7,782 bases of DNA from an uncultured Acidimicrobiia bacterium (GCA_905480085.1 CAJQPD010000168.1:1-7782); one strand, 5' to 3'; shown: positions 1 through 6,410, numbered from the stretch's first letter. Translations and numbers: made by a program. The notes: generated by a model not told the origin, from the letters alone.

Positions 1-570
1 CCCACCGGCGGGGTCATTACCGTGGGAGGGGTAGATGTTCGAAACGTGGCATTCCCCGATCTGCGAACCAGAGTTTCCTACGTTCCCCAGCAAGGGTTCC
101 TGTTCAATACTTCGCTGCTCGAGAACATTCGCTACGGTCGATCCAAAGCAACCGATACGGAAGTTCACCAGGCGATCGCCGACCTGAATCTGGGCGACTG
201 GGTGGATGGGTTGCCAGACGGCCTGTCAACCGTGGCCGGAGTACGTGGACAGAACCTGTCGGCCGGCGAACGGCAACTTGTCGCCCTGACCAGGGCCTGG
301 GTCGCCAATCCGGACTTGCTCATCCTTGACGAAGCGACGTCGGCGGTTGACCCGGCGCTTGAACTCAAGCTGCGTGACGCCATAGAGCGCCTGGCACAAG
401 GCCGAACGTCGATAACGGTGGCGCACCGACTGTCCACCGCCGAAGCCGCCGATCGGGTACTCGTATTCGATGGCGGCCATGTCGTCGAAGACGGTACGCA
501 TGCCGAACTGGTCGGGTTAGGCGGCGTCTACGCCGCCCTCCACGCAGACTGGGCGATCGCCACCCGCTAG
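1..570 (+). CDS. ABC exporter ATP-binding domain, C-terminal part (5' end outside window)
   Basis: The reading frame is open from base 1 and ends with TAG at 568-570, giving 189 visible residues. It is the second half of a nucleotide-binding domain of a type I ABC exporter (MsbA/multidrug type), which drives substrate export across the inner membrane by ATP hydrolysis. Visible in order are the start of the fragment (PTGGVITVGGVDVR), matching the segment that follows Walker A in this family; the Q-loop (VPQQGFLFNTSLLENI, about residues 28-43); the ABC signature LSAGERQ (86-92); Walker B LLILDE (106-111); the D-loop SAVD; and the H-loop histidine in VAHRLST (about 142). Walker A and any fused membrane domain lie upstream of the window. 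All visible catalytic motifs are intact, so this is a working ATPase cut only by the window edge. The substrate cannot be told. It ends tail to tail with the oxidoreductase gene, sharing CTAG at 567-570. Confidence 0.93.
   Translation, partial: PTGGVITVGGVDVRNVAFPDLRTRVSYVPQQGFLFNTSLLENIRYGRSKATDTEVHQAIADLNLGDWVDGLPDGLSTVAGVRGQNLSAGERQLVALTRAWVANPDLLILDEATSAVDPALELKLRDAIERLAQGRTSITVAHRLSTAEAADRVLVFDGGHVVEDGTHAELVGLGGVYAALHADWAIATR
520..537. terminator. candidate hairpin inside the ABC gene, beyond the opposing gene's stop
   Basis: There is a perfect 7-bp GC-rich inverted repeat, GGCGGCG (520-526) and CGCCGCC (531-537), with loop TCTA. It lies inside the ABC coding sequence, about 30 bp beyond the stop of the minus-strand oxidoreductase gene, where a terminator for that gene could sit. 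No T-tract follows on either strand. Repeats of this size are expected by chance about once or twice in a window this long, and codons for Gly-Gly-Val-Tyr-Ala-Ala can create it by themselves. It is a weak call. Confidence 0.2.
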
Positions 571-1565
571 CGAAAGGCCGGGATCACTTCCTCGGCGAAT
601 AGCCGGGCGGACTCACGCATGATTTCCCGGTCCATACCCGGGTAGTAGAACCGCCCGACAAAGGTGAAGTCGTTACCGGCAATGTCCGACAATTCACGTA
701 TTTGACCAACTACCTGCTCGGGCGTTCCGAACACCGATGCCGCTCGCAGGGTCGCTTCGGTTTCCGAATCGAGGGCCGGCGCATGGGGCAGCGGACCCAA
801 CCGACCGCGGCTCTGCTCGGAGTCCTCGTATTTCCACTCCATATAGTGGAGATACGGCCGCACTCTTTCCCAGGCATTGTCGTCCTCAGATACGAATACG
901 GGCCAGTAACCCGACATCTCAAACGGAGACGACTTCGAATCCGAACGCTCCTTATTGGCCCAGCCGACCTGTTCAGCAAAAGCCGCCGGGGTTGGCTCGG
1001 AAGCCATGAACCCGTCGGCGAGCTTTCCGGCCCTCCGAACGGCTGGTTCGGCGGTGGCACCAATCCAAATCGGAGGACCTCCAGCCTGGGCCGGCTTGGG
1101 GGTGACCTGGACGCCGGTCTGTTCCAGCAAGCCGCTGCCCCAGGCTTGTCGACACACCGTTATCAGACTCTCGGTGCGCGGTACCCGATCTCCGCGAGAC
1201 TGCTCGAAGGCTTCGAACTCCCAATCCAACCACCCGAGTCCGAGACCGAGAATGAAGCGACCCTCCGAGATGAGGTCAACCGTCGCCGCATCTTCAGCCA
1301 TCCGGATCGGATCGTAGAACGGGGCGAGGGCGACCCCGACTCCGATGTGAATCCGGGTTGTCCTCGCCGCGATGGCCGCCGACAGCGGAAGAACCGACGG
1401 CATGTAGGCGTCATCCTGGAAGTGGTGCTCACTGGTCCAAACCGAGTCAAACCCCCACGCCTCGGCCTCTCCCGCCAGTTCGAGCGCCTCCCGATACAGA
1501 TCGACATCTGACCGAGCATCGTCCGGATGTCGCTGACACGTTATGAGTCCATATCCGAAGCGCAT
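567..1565 (-). CDS. Luciferase-like (LLM class) flavin- or F420-dependent oxidoreductase
   Basis: The 332-residue product is a complete TIM-barrel protein of the bacterial luciferase-like monooxygenase family. These soluble enzymes use reduced FMN or coenzyme F420 to oxidise or reduce small molecules. Family marks are GFDSVWTSEHHF at about residues 38-49 (the EHH motif near the flavin site), IHIGVGVALAPFYDPIRMAE at about 72-91, the glycine-rich GRFILGLGLGW at 102-112, GGPPIWIGA near 166, and a C-terminal FGTPEQVVGQIREL near 279, which is typical of the family. Length is normal and no disruption is seen. The ATG at 1565 is the first codon of a conserved MRFGYG start. No Shine-Dalgarno sequence precedes it; a TANNNT element 6 nt upstream would fit a leaderless message. 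It is divergent from the DnaB-like gene and convergent with the ABC gene. The substrate is unknown, and FMN versus F420 cannot be settled by eye. The EHH form leans slightly to FMN. Confidence 0.92.
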   Translation of the reverse strand: MRFGYGLITCQRHPDDARSDVDLYREALELAGEAEAWGFDSVWTSEHHFQDDAYMPSVLPLSAAIAARTTRIHIGVGVALAPFYDPIRMAEDAATVDLISEGRFILGLGLGWLDWEFEAFEQSRGDRVPRTESLITVCRQAWGSGLLEQTGVQVTPKPAQAGGPPIWIGATAEPAVRRAGKLADGFMASEPTPAAFAEQVGWANKERSDSKSSPFEMSGYWPVFVSEDDNAWERVRPYLHYMEWKYEDSEQSRGRLGPLPHAPALDSETEATLRAASVFGTPEQVVGQIRELSDIAGNDFTFVGRFYYPGMDREIMRESARLFAEEVIPAFR

Positions 1566-1571
1566 ACGCGG

Positions 1572-1577
1572 AGGCTA
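1572..1577 (-). promoter_or_regulatory. candidate -10 element for a leaderless oxidoreductase transcript
   Basis: On the minus strand TAGCCT (TANNNT, the actinobacterial -10 pattern) ends 6 nt before the ATG at 1565. That spacing would put transcription start at or next to the start codon, and no Shine-Dalgarno-like purine run precedes the ATG. No recognisable -35 lies 16-18 nt upstream. TANNNT is a loose pattern, so this is only suggestive. Confidence 0.25.
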
Positions 1578-1654
1578 GTTATGCGCAGGTCGCCGTGCCG
1601 TTCGGACTCCAGCTCCCGCCAATGGAACTCGCGAAAATAAACTCCGCTCGAAGG

Positions 1655-1668
1655 CGAACGTTTGTTCG
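1655..1668. promoter_or_regulatory. SOS box (LexA-binding site)
   Basis: The bases read CGAAC-GTTT-GTTCG, a perfect 5+5 palindrome with a 4-bp spacer, followed by A at 1669. It matches 11 of 12 fixed bases of the mycobacterial LexA box TCGAAC-N4-GTTCGA and is close to the Bacillus form CGAACRNRYGTTYC. It lies 42 bp upstream of the DnaB-like gene and directly upstream of a candidate -10, so bound LexA would cover the -35 region. The ten fixed bases should occur about once per million positions by chance at even composition. The oxidoreductase gene starts 89 bp away on the other side and could also be affected. Confidence 0.72.
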
Positions 1669-1677
1669 ACCATCGGT

Positions 1678-1683
1678 TACCTT
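1678..1683 (+). promoter_or_regulatory. candidate -10 element of the DnaB-like gene
   Basis: TACCTT fits TANNNT and begins 9 bp after the SOS box. It would start a transcript near 1690, leaving a leader of about 20 nt that contains the Shine-Dalgarno-like AAGGGGA at 1699-1705. No good -35 is seen, which is common in actinobacterial promoters. The placement relative to the LexA box is the main support. Confidence 0.35.
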
Positions 1684-1710
1684 GGAAGATTCAGCGGCAA
1701 GGGGACGGAA

Positions 1711-2634
1711 ATGGAAACAGGCAAGGGGTTGACAACAGCCGAGTGGGCAACGATCACGACAAGCCAGCCGATGAAGGGGCTCATCGAGGCGCTCGGTGAC
1801 GAGTTGGAATGGCGCAAGGATGCCGCCACCGCCATTCCAACCGGGTTTGATGCCTGGGATACCCGGCTCGGCGGCTTGTTCGCCGGAGACCTGGTGTCGG
1901 TGGTCGGGGCGGTTGGGTCCGGAACCAGCAGCCTGCTGTTGGCCATTACCAACTCGGCGTTGCGGGCCGGTCATCCCGTCATCTATGTATCTTGTCAACG
2001 GCCTGCGAGCCAATTGGTGGAGCGGTTCGTGGCCGTCCGGGCGAACGTCGACGAGTTGCGCCTCCGGGCGGGGCACCTGAACGAGAAGCAGATGGTCCGG
2101 GTTCGAGCGGCCATGGACCAGGTTGCCCGCCTTGCCCTGTACCCGATCACCACCCGCGAACCGTCGGCGATTGTTGAGGCAGTGGCCGCCGTAAACATGA
2201 CCAACGACTTCGCAGCTCCCCTCGTGATTATCGACGGATACGAAGAGTTCGTGGCCGGGACTCTCGACGGGGGCCAGCCCAGCCGGGATCGAATCCTGGC
2301 ATTGCGCGACGCAGCCCACGAGATGAAGTTCGCCCTTGTATTTGCGGCTCGCCTAACCGAGGTACTACCTCAGCTGCCAAGGGTCATCCATGAAGTGCCC
2401 GAAGACCTGGCGCACTACTCGGACGTCGTACTAGCTCTGGCACCGGATGAAGATGCCTGGACCGATACGGAAACTTCGACACTCAAACTCACGGTCGTAA
2501 AACACCGCACAGCCGATCCGAAGATGACCCGATCATTGCTGTTACAGCGTTCGGGGCGATACGGTTGGATGGTTGACCACACGGCCAAAGTTTCGTTTGC
2601 CAAGTCACTCCGACCCATCTGGCCACCTGACTAG
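1711..2634 (+). CDS. DnaB C-terminal-like RecA-fold protein with degenerate ATPase site
   Basis: The 307-residue product has a short N-terminus of about 40 residues and no DnaB N-terminal domain. It then follows the DnaB helicase C-terminal fold: TGFDAWDTRLGGLFAGDLV (44-62), a P-loop position, IYVSCQRP (91-98), RAGHLNEKQ (119-127), Walker B-like LVIIDG (171-176), YSDVVLALAPDED (236-248) and the arginine-finger segment VVKHR (262-266). The P-loop reads GAVGSGTS (66-73), so the ATP-binding lysine is Thr72. The position of DnaB's catalytic glutamate (SLEM) is Gln96, and DnaB's SQLNR motif is replaced by AARLT. Asp175, Lys264 and Arg266 remain. ATP hydrolysis therefore looks lost, while a fold or a trans-acting finger may be kept. 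The ATG at 1711 has AAGGGGA 5 nt upstream. An SOS box precedes the gene, pointing to a DNA-damage role, perhaps binding DNA or modulating a helicase or polymerase. A KaiC/RadA-like RecA-fold origin is the alternative; no specific function is claimed. Confidence 0.8.
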   Translation: METGKGLTTAEWATITTSQPMKGLIEALGDELEWRKDAATAIPTGFDAWDTRLGGLFAGDLVSVVGAVGSGTSSLLLAITNSALRAGHPVIYVSCQRPASQLVERFVAVRANVDELRLRAGHLNEKQMVRVRAAMDQVARLALYPITTREPSAIVEAVAAVNMTNDFAAPLVIIDGYEEFVAGTLDGGQPSRDRILALRDAAHEMKFALVFAARLTEVLPQLPRVIHEVPEDLAHYSDVVLALAPDEDAWTDTETSTLKLTVVKHRTADPKMTRSLLLQRSGRYGWMVDHTAKVSFAKSLRPIWPPD

Positions 2635-2663
2635 ATCGCAACCGACCCGACCCTAAAAACAGA

Positions 2664-2669
2664 TAGGCT
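2664..2669 (+). promoter_or_regulatory. candidate -10 element before the ABC-2 operon
   Basis: TAGGCT (TANNNT) sits 9 nt before the ATG at 2679, in the 44-bp gap after the DnaB-like gene. The gap has no convincing Shine-Dalgarno sequence, so a near-leaderless transcript is conceivable. No -35 is evident. The alternative is read-through from the upstream SOS-boxed promoter. This is weak pattern evidence. Confidence 0.2.
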
Positions 2670-2678
2670 GGTTGGTCC

Positions 2679-3605
2679 ATGTCTGATGCTCTGGTTATCG
2701 CCAACGATCTCACGAAACGGTTCGGTGACTTCACCGCGGTCGACGCCATCGACTTCGAAGTCAAACAGGGCGAGGCATTCGGCTTTCTCGGTCCCAATGG
2801 GGCCGGGAAGTCCTCGACGATGCGAATGATCGGATCCGTCTCCCCCATCACATCGGGTTCCCTCTCGGTTTTGGGGCTCAATCCGGCAACCCAGGGGCCG
2901 CAGCTGCGCGCGCGCCTCGGGGTCGTGCCCCAGGAAGACAGCCTCGACGTTGAGCTGACCGTCGCCGAGAATCTCATGATCTACGGGCGTTACTTCGGTC
3001 TCTCACGTGCCGTGATCCGGCCGAGGATCGAGGAGTTGCTCGATTTTGTCCAACTGAACGGCAAGCGCGACGAAAAGGTCGACAAGCTCTCGGGGGGCAT
3101 GAAACGTCGTCTTACGATCGCCCGCTCGCTCATCAATCAACCGGAACTGCTGATTCTCGACGAGCCGACTACCGGACTCGACCCCCAGGCCCGCCACGTG
3201 CTGTGGGATCGCCTGTACCGGCTCAAACAGGATGGCGTAACGCTCATCGTCACCACCCACTACATGGACGAGGCCGAGCAACTTTGCGATCGACTGGTCG
3301 TCATGGACCAGGCCCGCATCGTGGCCGAGGGCACGCCATCGGATCTCATCGTCCAACACTCGACGCGAGAGGTCCTCGAAATGCGCTTCCCCCCTGGCAC
3401 CCAGGACGAGAACGTCGCTCAGTTGAGCGGGCTTGCCGAGCGCATCGAGATCCTGCCCGACCGCGTCTTGCTCTACACGCCGAATGCCGATGCAACCTCA
3501 TCTGAGGCACACGCCAGGGGTATTCGACCCGTGGCTCAAGTGAGCCGGCGCTCGTCGTTGGAGGATGTGTTCTTGAAGCTGACCGGACGGAGTCTGGTGG
3601 AATGA
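2679..3605 (+). CDS. ABC-2 type exporter ATPase (NodI/DrrA family)
   Basis: The 308-residue product is a stand-alone ABC ATPase that powers the two membrane proteins encoded directly downstream. Motifs are complete: Walker A GPNGAGKS (38-45), Q-loop VVPQEDSLD (82-90), signature LSGGMKR (137-143), Walker B LLILDEP (157-163), D-loop TGLDP, and the H-loop histidine in VTTHYMDEAEQ (about 194). The stretch from RARLGVVPQEDSLDVEL to NLMIYGRYFGLS is typical of the NodI/NatA-like branch of ABC-2 exporters, which move lipids, oligosaccharides or drugs outward. A C-terminal extension of about 80 residues (after 225) is usual for DrrA-type ATPases. The stop overlaps the next start (ATGA, 3602-3605), which implies translational coupling. 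The gene lies 44 bp after the DnaB-like gene on the same strand, so co-transcription is possible. The substrate is unknown; the nod name reflects family only, and nothing suggests nodulation. Confidence 0.94.
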   Translation: MSDALVIANDLTKRFGDFTAVDAIDFEVKQGEAFGFLGPNGAGKSSTMRMIGSVSPITSGSLSVLGLNPATQGPQLRARLGVVPQEDSLDVELTVAENLMIYGRYFGLSRAVIRPRIEELLDFVQLNGKRDEKVDKLSGGMKRRLTIARSLINQPELLILDEPTTGLDPQARHVLWDRLYRLKQDGVTLIVTTHYMDEAEQLCDRLVVMDQARIVAEGTPSDLIVQHSTREVLEMRFPPGTQDENVAQLSGLAERIEILPDRVLLYTPNADATSSEAHARGIRPVAQVSRRSSLEDVFLKLTGRSLVE

Positions 3606-4369
3606 ACAGCACCTTGCGCATGTACGAGCGGTCGGCGCGGGTATACCGGGGTGTTTGGCGGGGCAGCGTATTCTCTTCGTTCGTCAATCCCCTGCTGTAT
3701 CTGGTCGCCATGGGCATATTCCTCGGCAACCTGGTCGATAAACAAACCGGCGGGATCGCCGGCGTGTCCTATCTCGAGTTCCTCGCTCCTGGCCTACTGG
3801 CAGCCACCGCCATGCAGGCCGGGGCGGGGGATTCATCGTGGCCGGTCCTGGCCGGTATCAAATGGCAAAGGTACTACCTGGCCGCGTTGGCCACCCCACT
3901 GTCCACTCGCGATCTGGTCATGGGACATCTCGCCTGGGTTGCGACCAGAGTCGCCCTCGTTTCGGCCATCTTCGTCCTGGTCGCAACCGCCCTTGGCGCC
4001 ATGACATTGACCGGTGGCCTCCTGGCCATCATCCCTGCCGTTCTAACCGGCCTGGCGTTCGCGGGCTTTGTCACATGGTTCGCCGCCAAACTTGAAGACG
4101 GTATTGGCCTGACCAATCTGTTCCGATTCGGAATCATGCCGCTGTTCCTATTCTCAGGGACCTTTTTCGAAATATCCCGCCTACCGGACTGGATGGAACC
4201 GGTGGCGTATCTGACACCCCTCTGGCATGGCGTCGAACTGGCTCGTTCATTGGCTCTCGGAGTCGATCCGACCTTCAGTCGGGCCACCCACGCCGGCCTG
4301 TTGGTGGCGTACATCGCGGTCGGCACGGTTCTGGCCGTCCGCCAGTTTGAGAAGCGACTCGTCATATGA
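3602..4369 (+). CDS. ABC-2 type exporter permease (NodJ/DrrB family), first subunit
   Basis: The 255-residue membrane protein has about six predicted transmembrane segments, roughly at residues 23-45, 60-76, 113-134, 138-162, 172-190 and 230-247. It has the NodJ-family signature region FRFGIMPLFLFSGTFFEISRLP (starting at 174) and YLTPLWHGVEL (203-213). It would form the membrane channel with the ATPase encoded just upstream. Its start overlaps the ATPase stop (ATGA), and GGAG at 3589-3592 lies 9 nt before the ATG. Its own stop overlaps the start of the second permease in the same way at 4366-4369. Length is normal for a single ABC-2 half-channel, so it would pair with the next protein or with itself. 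No signal peptide is expected or seen. Confidence 0.92.
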   Translation: MNSTLRMYERSARVYRGVWRGSVFSSFVNPLLYLVAMGIFLGNLVDKQTGGIAGVSYLEFLAPGLLAATAMQAGAGDSSWPVLAGIKWQRYYLAALATPLSTRDLVMGHLAWVATRVALVSAIFVLVATALGAMTLTGGLLAIIPAVLTGLAFAGFVTWFAAKLEDGIGLTNLFRFGIMPLFLFSGTFFEISRLPDWMEPVAYLTPLWHGVELARSLALGVDPTFSRATHAGLLVAYIAVGTVLAVRQFEKRLVI

Positions 4370-5172
4370 CCACGCTCCTCATGCGGGTCGTCCCCCTGCC
4401 CTTACGGACCGCCCAACGATCAAAGTACGTGTTCGAACGCAACCTCATGGTCTACCGCCGGAGTTGGATGGTCATCTTCTCTGGCATTTTCGAACCACTT
4501 TTCTATCTGTTCTCGATCGGCATCGGCCTGGGCGGCTACATCGGCGAGGTCGCCGGGCCCGGAGGAGTGATTGTCAGCTACACGGCCTTCGTCGCCCCTG
4601 CCCTGCTCGCGTCATCCGCGATGAACGGGGCAGTGTTCGAGTCGACCATGAACATCTTTTTCAAGATGAAGTACCAGAAAACCTATGACGCTATGTTGTC
4701 GACGCCGATCGGGGTGCCCGATATTGCCGTCGGCGAGATCAGTTGGTCACTGGTGCGAGGGGCGTTGTATGCCGCCTCGTTCATGGTGGTGATGGCCGGC
4801 CTCGGCTATGTGGAATCCTGGTGGGGCATCCTGGCAGTTCCAGCCGCGGTGCTCATCGGCTTCGCCTTCGGGGCGGTCGGCATGGCCTGCTCAACGTTTA
4901 TGCGCTCGTGGCAAGACTTCGATTATGTAACCGTCGTGACGCTGCCTCTGTTCTTGTTCTCCGCCACCTTCTATCCGCTTGAGGTTTATCCACCGGCCAT
5001 TCAGGCAATTACAAGGTTCTCTCCCCTCTATCACTCAGCGGAATTAATCAGAGCTCTCACGTTTGGCGTTTTCGATTGGACGATTCTTGGCCACATCGCA
5101 GTTTTGGTCGCCATGGGAGCGGCCGGAACCGCCGTGGTCGGGCGGAGACTCGACCGTTTACTCCTCAAGTAG
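4366..5172 (+). CDS. ABC-2 type exporter permease (NodJ/DrrB family), second subunit
   Basis: The 268-residue membrane protein is a paralogue of the preceding permease rather than a duplicate. It shares the family plan (LPLFLFSATFYPLEVYPP at 193-210, then FSPLYHSAEL at 218-227) but differs in most other residues and has a longer cytoplasmic N-terminus. About six hydrophobic segments are visible near 36-57, 74-94, 127-147, 153-177, 187-207 and 240-257. With the upstream permease it probably makes a heterodimeric channel served by one ATPase dimer. The ATG at 4366 overlaps the previous stop by ATGA; an ATG at 4381 is possible but would lose the coupling. The last 15 bp overlap the 3' end of the opposing MFS gene. 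The transported compound cannot be told. Confidence 0.92.
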   Translation: MTTLLMRVVPLPLRTAQRSKYVFERNLMVYRRSWMVIFSGIFEPLFYLFSIGIGLGGYIGEVAGPGGVIVSYTAFVAPALLASSAMNGAVFESTMNIFFKMKYQKTYDAMLSTPIGVPDIAVGEISWSLVRGALYAASFMVVMAGLGYVESWWGILAVPAAVLIGFAFGAVGMACSTFMRSWQDFDYVTVVTLPLFLFSATFYPLEVYPPAIQAITRFSPLYHSAELIRALTFGVFDWTILGHIAVLVAMGAAGTAVVGRRLDRLLLK

Positions 5173-6399
5173 CGAACGACGGTGGCGCCCGACGTAGGTC
5201 ATCGGCTCCAGTTCACCTTCGAAGGTTGGATTCAGCAGGATCAAGATCATGAGCCAACCGACCGCCGCCATGAAGTACGGAGCGCGTAATCCGAGTTGAC
5301 TCGCCAGAATCCCTCCCAGAAGTGCACCGATCGGCTGCGAGCCCCAAGCCACCATCCGGACCGCGCTCGCAACCCTTCCCCGCAACTCATCGGGAGTCAG
5401 TTTCTGGCGAACCGTGATATTGATGACGCTCAATGCCGTCACCCCGAAACCCAATACGAACATACCTAGGGCAGCCGGCAACGGAGTTGGGAACAGCACA
5501 AAGACCAGTGAAACCGCCGACTGGAGCATCAGGATCACGCTTATGGCGAACCGAACGCCAAGACGCTTCGACAGACTTGAGGCCGCCAAAGCGCCGACAA
5601 ACGCTCCCAGTCCTGCGACAGAAAGGAGGAATCCATAGGCGACCTCGCCAAGCCCGAGTAGTTCTTTGGCGTACAGCACGAAGACCGCCAACACCCCGGT
5701 GATCAGGACATTGCCAGCCCCGGACATGAGGGCGAGGGAACGAACCACTTTCTGGCCCGCCAACCATGAGAGCCCTTCCTTGATCTCGGCAAGGATGGGC
5801 CGGGTCTCGACCCTCTCCGGACGATAGGACCCCCCGATCGCACCGATGAGGATGGCGGCCGCCATGAAACTCGCCGCGTTCAGCGCAAACGGGGCCACGG
5901 CAGCAACTCCGAAAAGAAGCGCACCGGCCGGGGGGCCAATCAAGGTATCCCCAAGCAGCTCAGTCGACTGCATACGACCGTTGGCCAATTCGAAATGCTC
6001 TTTGTCAACCAGATTTGGGACTAGTGCCTCGGTGGCCGTGTCAAAGAATGTCTCGCCCGAACCCAAAGCAAAGGCAACGACGTAGATAATCAAAGGAGAA
6101 ACGGTTTGGGTGGCTACCGTCCAGGCGAGGCCGCCAACTGCCACCGCCCGGATCATGTTGACGGTCACCATGACCAACTTGCGATCAAGACGGTCGACCA
6201 TTGCGCCGGAGAAGAGGGAGAACAGAAACCACGGCAGGGTGCCCGCAACCACCGAGCCGCTCACCAGGAGGGGGTCGCTCGTCAGCCTGACCATCAATAG
6301 CGGAATCGCGGCGGCCATCAGACCGTCGCCGAAATTCGATATTGCTGCAGCTCCCCACAGTTTCGAGAAACGCTCCCCAATACTGCTCATCGGGCGCAA
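5158..6399 (-). CDS. MFS exporter, MFS_3/DHA3-like (12 transmembrane segments)
   Basis: The 413-residue membrane protein belongs to the major facilitator superfamily, in the group containing enterobactin exporter EntS and macrolide-efflux-like proteins; these use the proton gradient to export small molecules. Marks are the N-terminal FSKLWGAAAISNFGDGL (11-27), cytoplasmic motif A GAMVDRLDRK (65-74) between segments 2 and 3, and the family block ALVPNLVDKEHFELANGR (125-142), followed by hydrophobic segments to about residue 395. The start is read as TTG at 6399 because AGGAG (6406-6410, minus strand) lies 6 nt before it. The ATG at 6390, nine bases further in, would have that site 15 nt away and gives a 410-residue protein. 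The gene is divergent from an IclR regulator across 122 bp, which makes it the most likely regulated target. The substrate is unknown. Confidence 0.92.
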   Translation of the reverse strand: MRPMSSIGERFSKLWGAAAISNFGDGLMAAAIPLLMVRLTSDPLLVSGSVVAGTLPWFLFSLFSGAMVDRLDRKLVMVTVNMIRAVAVGGLAWTVATQTVSPLIIYVVAFALGSGETFFDTATEALVPNLVDKEHFELANGRMQSTELLGDTLIGPPAGALLFGVAAVAPFALNAASFMAAAILIGAIGGSYRPERVETRPILAEIKEGLSWLAGQKVVRSLALMSGAGNVLITGVLAVFVLYAKELLGLGEVAYGFLLSVAGLGAFVGALAASSLSKRLGVRFAISVILMLQSAVSLVFVLFPTPLPAALGMFVLGFGVTALSVINITVRQKLTPDELRGRVASAVRMVAWGSQPIGALLGGILASQLGLRAPYFMAAVGWLMILILLNPTFEGELEPMTYVGRHRRSLLEE

Positions 6400-6405
6400 G
6401 AGTAG

Positions 6406-6410
6406 CTCCT
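6406..6410 (-). promoter_or_regulatory. Shine-Dalgarno site supporting a TTG start of the MFS gene
   Basis: The minus strand reads AGGAG here, then 6 nt, then TTG at 6399. The next ATG (6390) would be 15 nt from the site, too far for normal initiation. The spacing favours TTG as the translated start. A perfect TTGACA lies further upstream (6434-6429, minus strand), but the hexamer 17 nt after it is this AGGAG site and not a -10. Confidence 0.5.

Noticed and set aside
702..1511. Long plus-strand reading frame (269 codons) opposite the oxidoreductase gene.
   Set aside because: It is arginine- and proline-rich with no recognisable family, and the minus-strand frame is a full-length luciferase-like protein.
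1622..1732. A 36-codon reading frame (ATG 1622, TGA 1730-1732) overlapping the start of the DnaB-like gene, as a possible leader peptide.
   Set aside because: It has no ribosome site, its composition is arginine-rich in the way random GC-rich DNA is, it spans the SOS box and -10, and the proposed transcript would begin downstream of its start.
1579..2319. Long antisense reading frame (246 codons) opposite the DnaB-like gene.
   Set aside because: It is a shadow frame in GC-rich DNA: no membrane segments, no recognised motif, and it lies opposite a gene with clear family motifs.
5137..5193. Inverted repeat GTCGGGCG / CGCCCGAC flanking the convergent ABC-2/MFS junction, as a bidirectional terminator.
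   Set aside because: The loop would be 41 nt, there is no T-tract, and an 8-bp match somewhere in 100 bp of GC-rich DNA is not rare.
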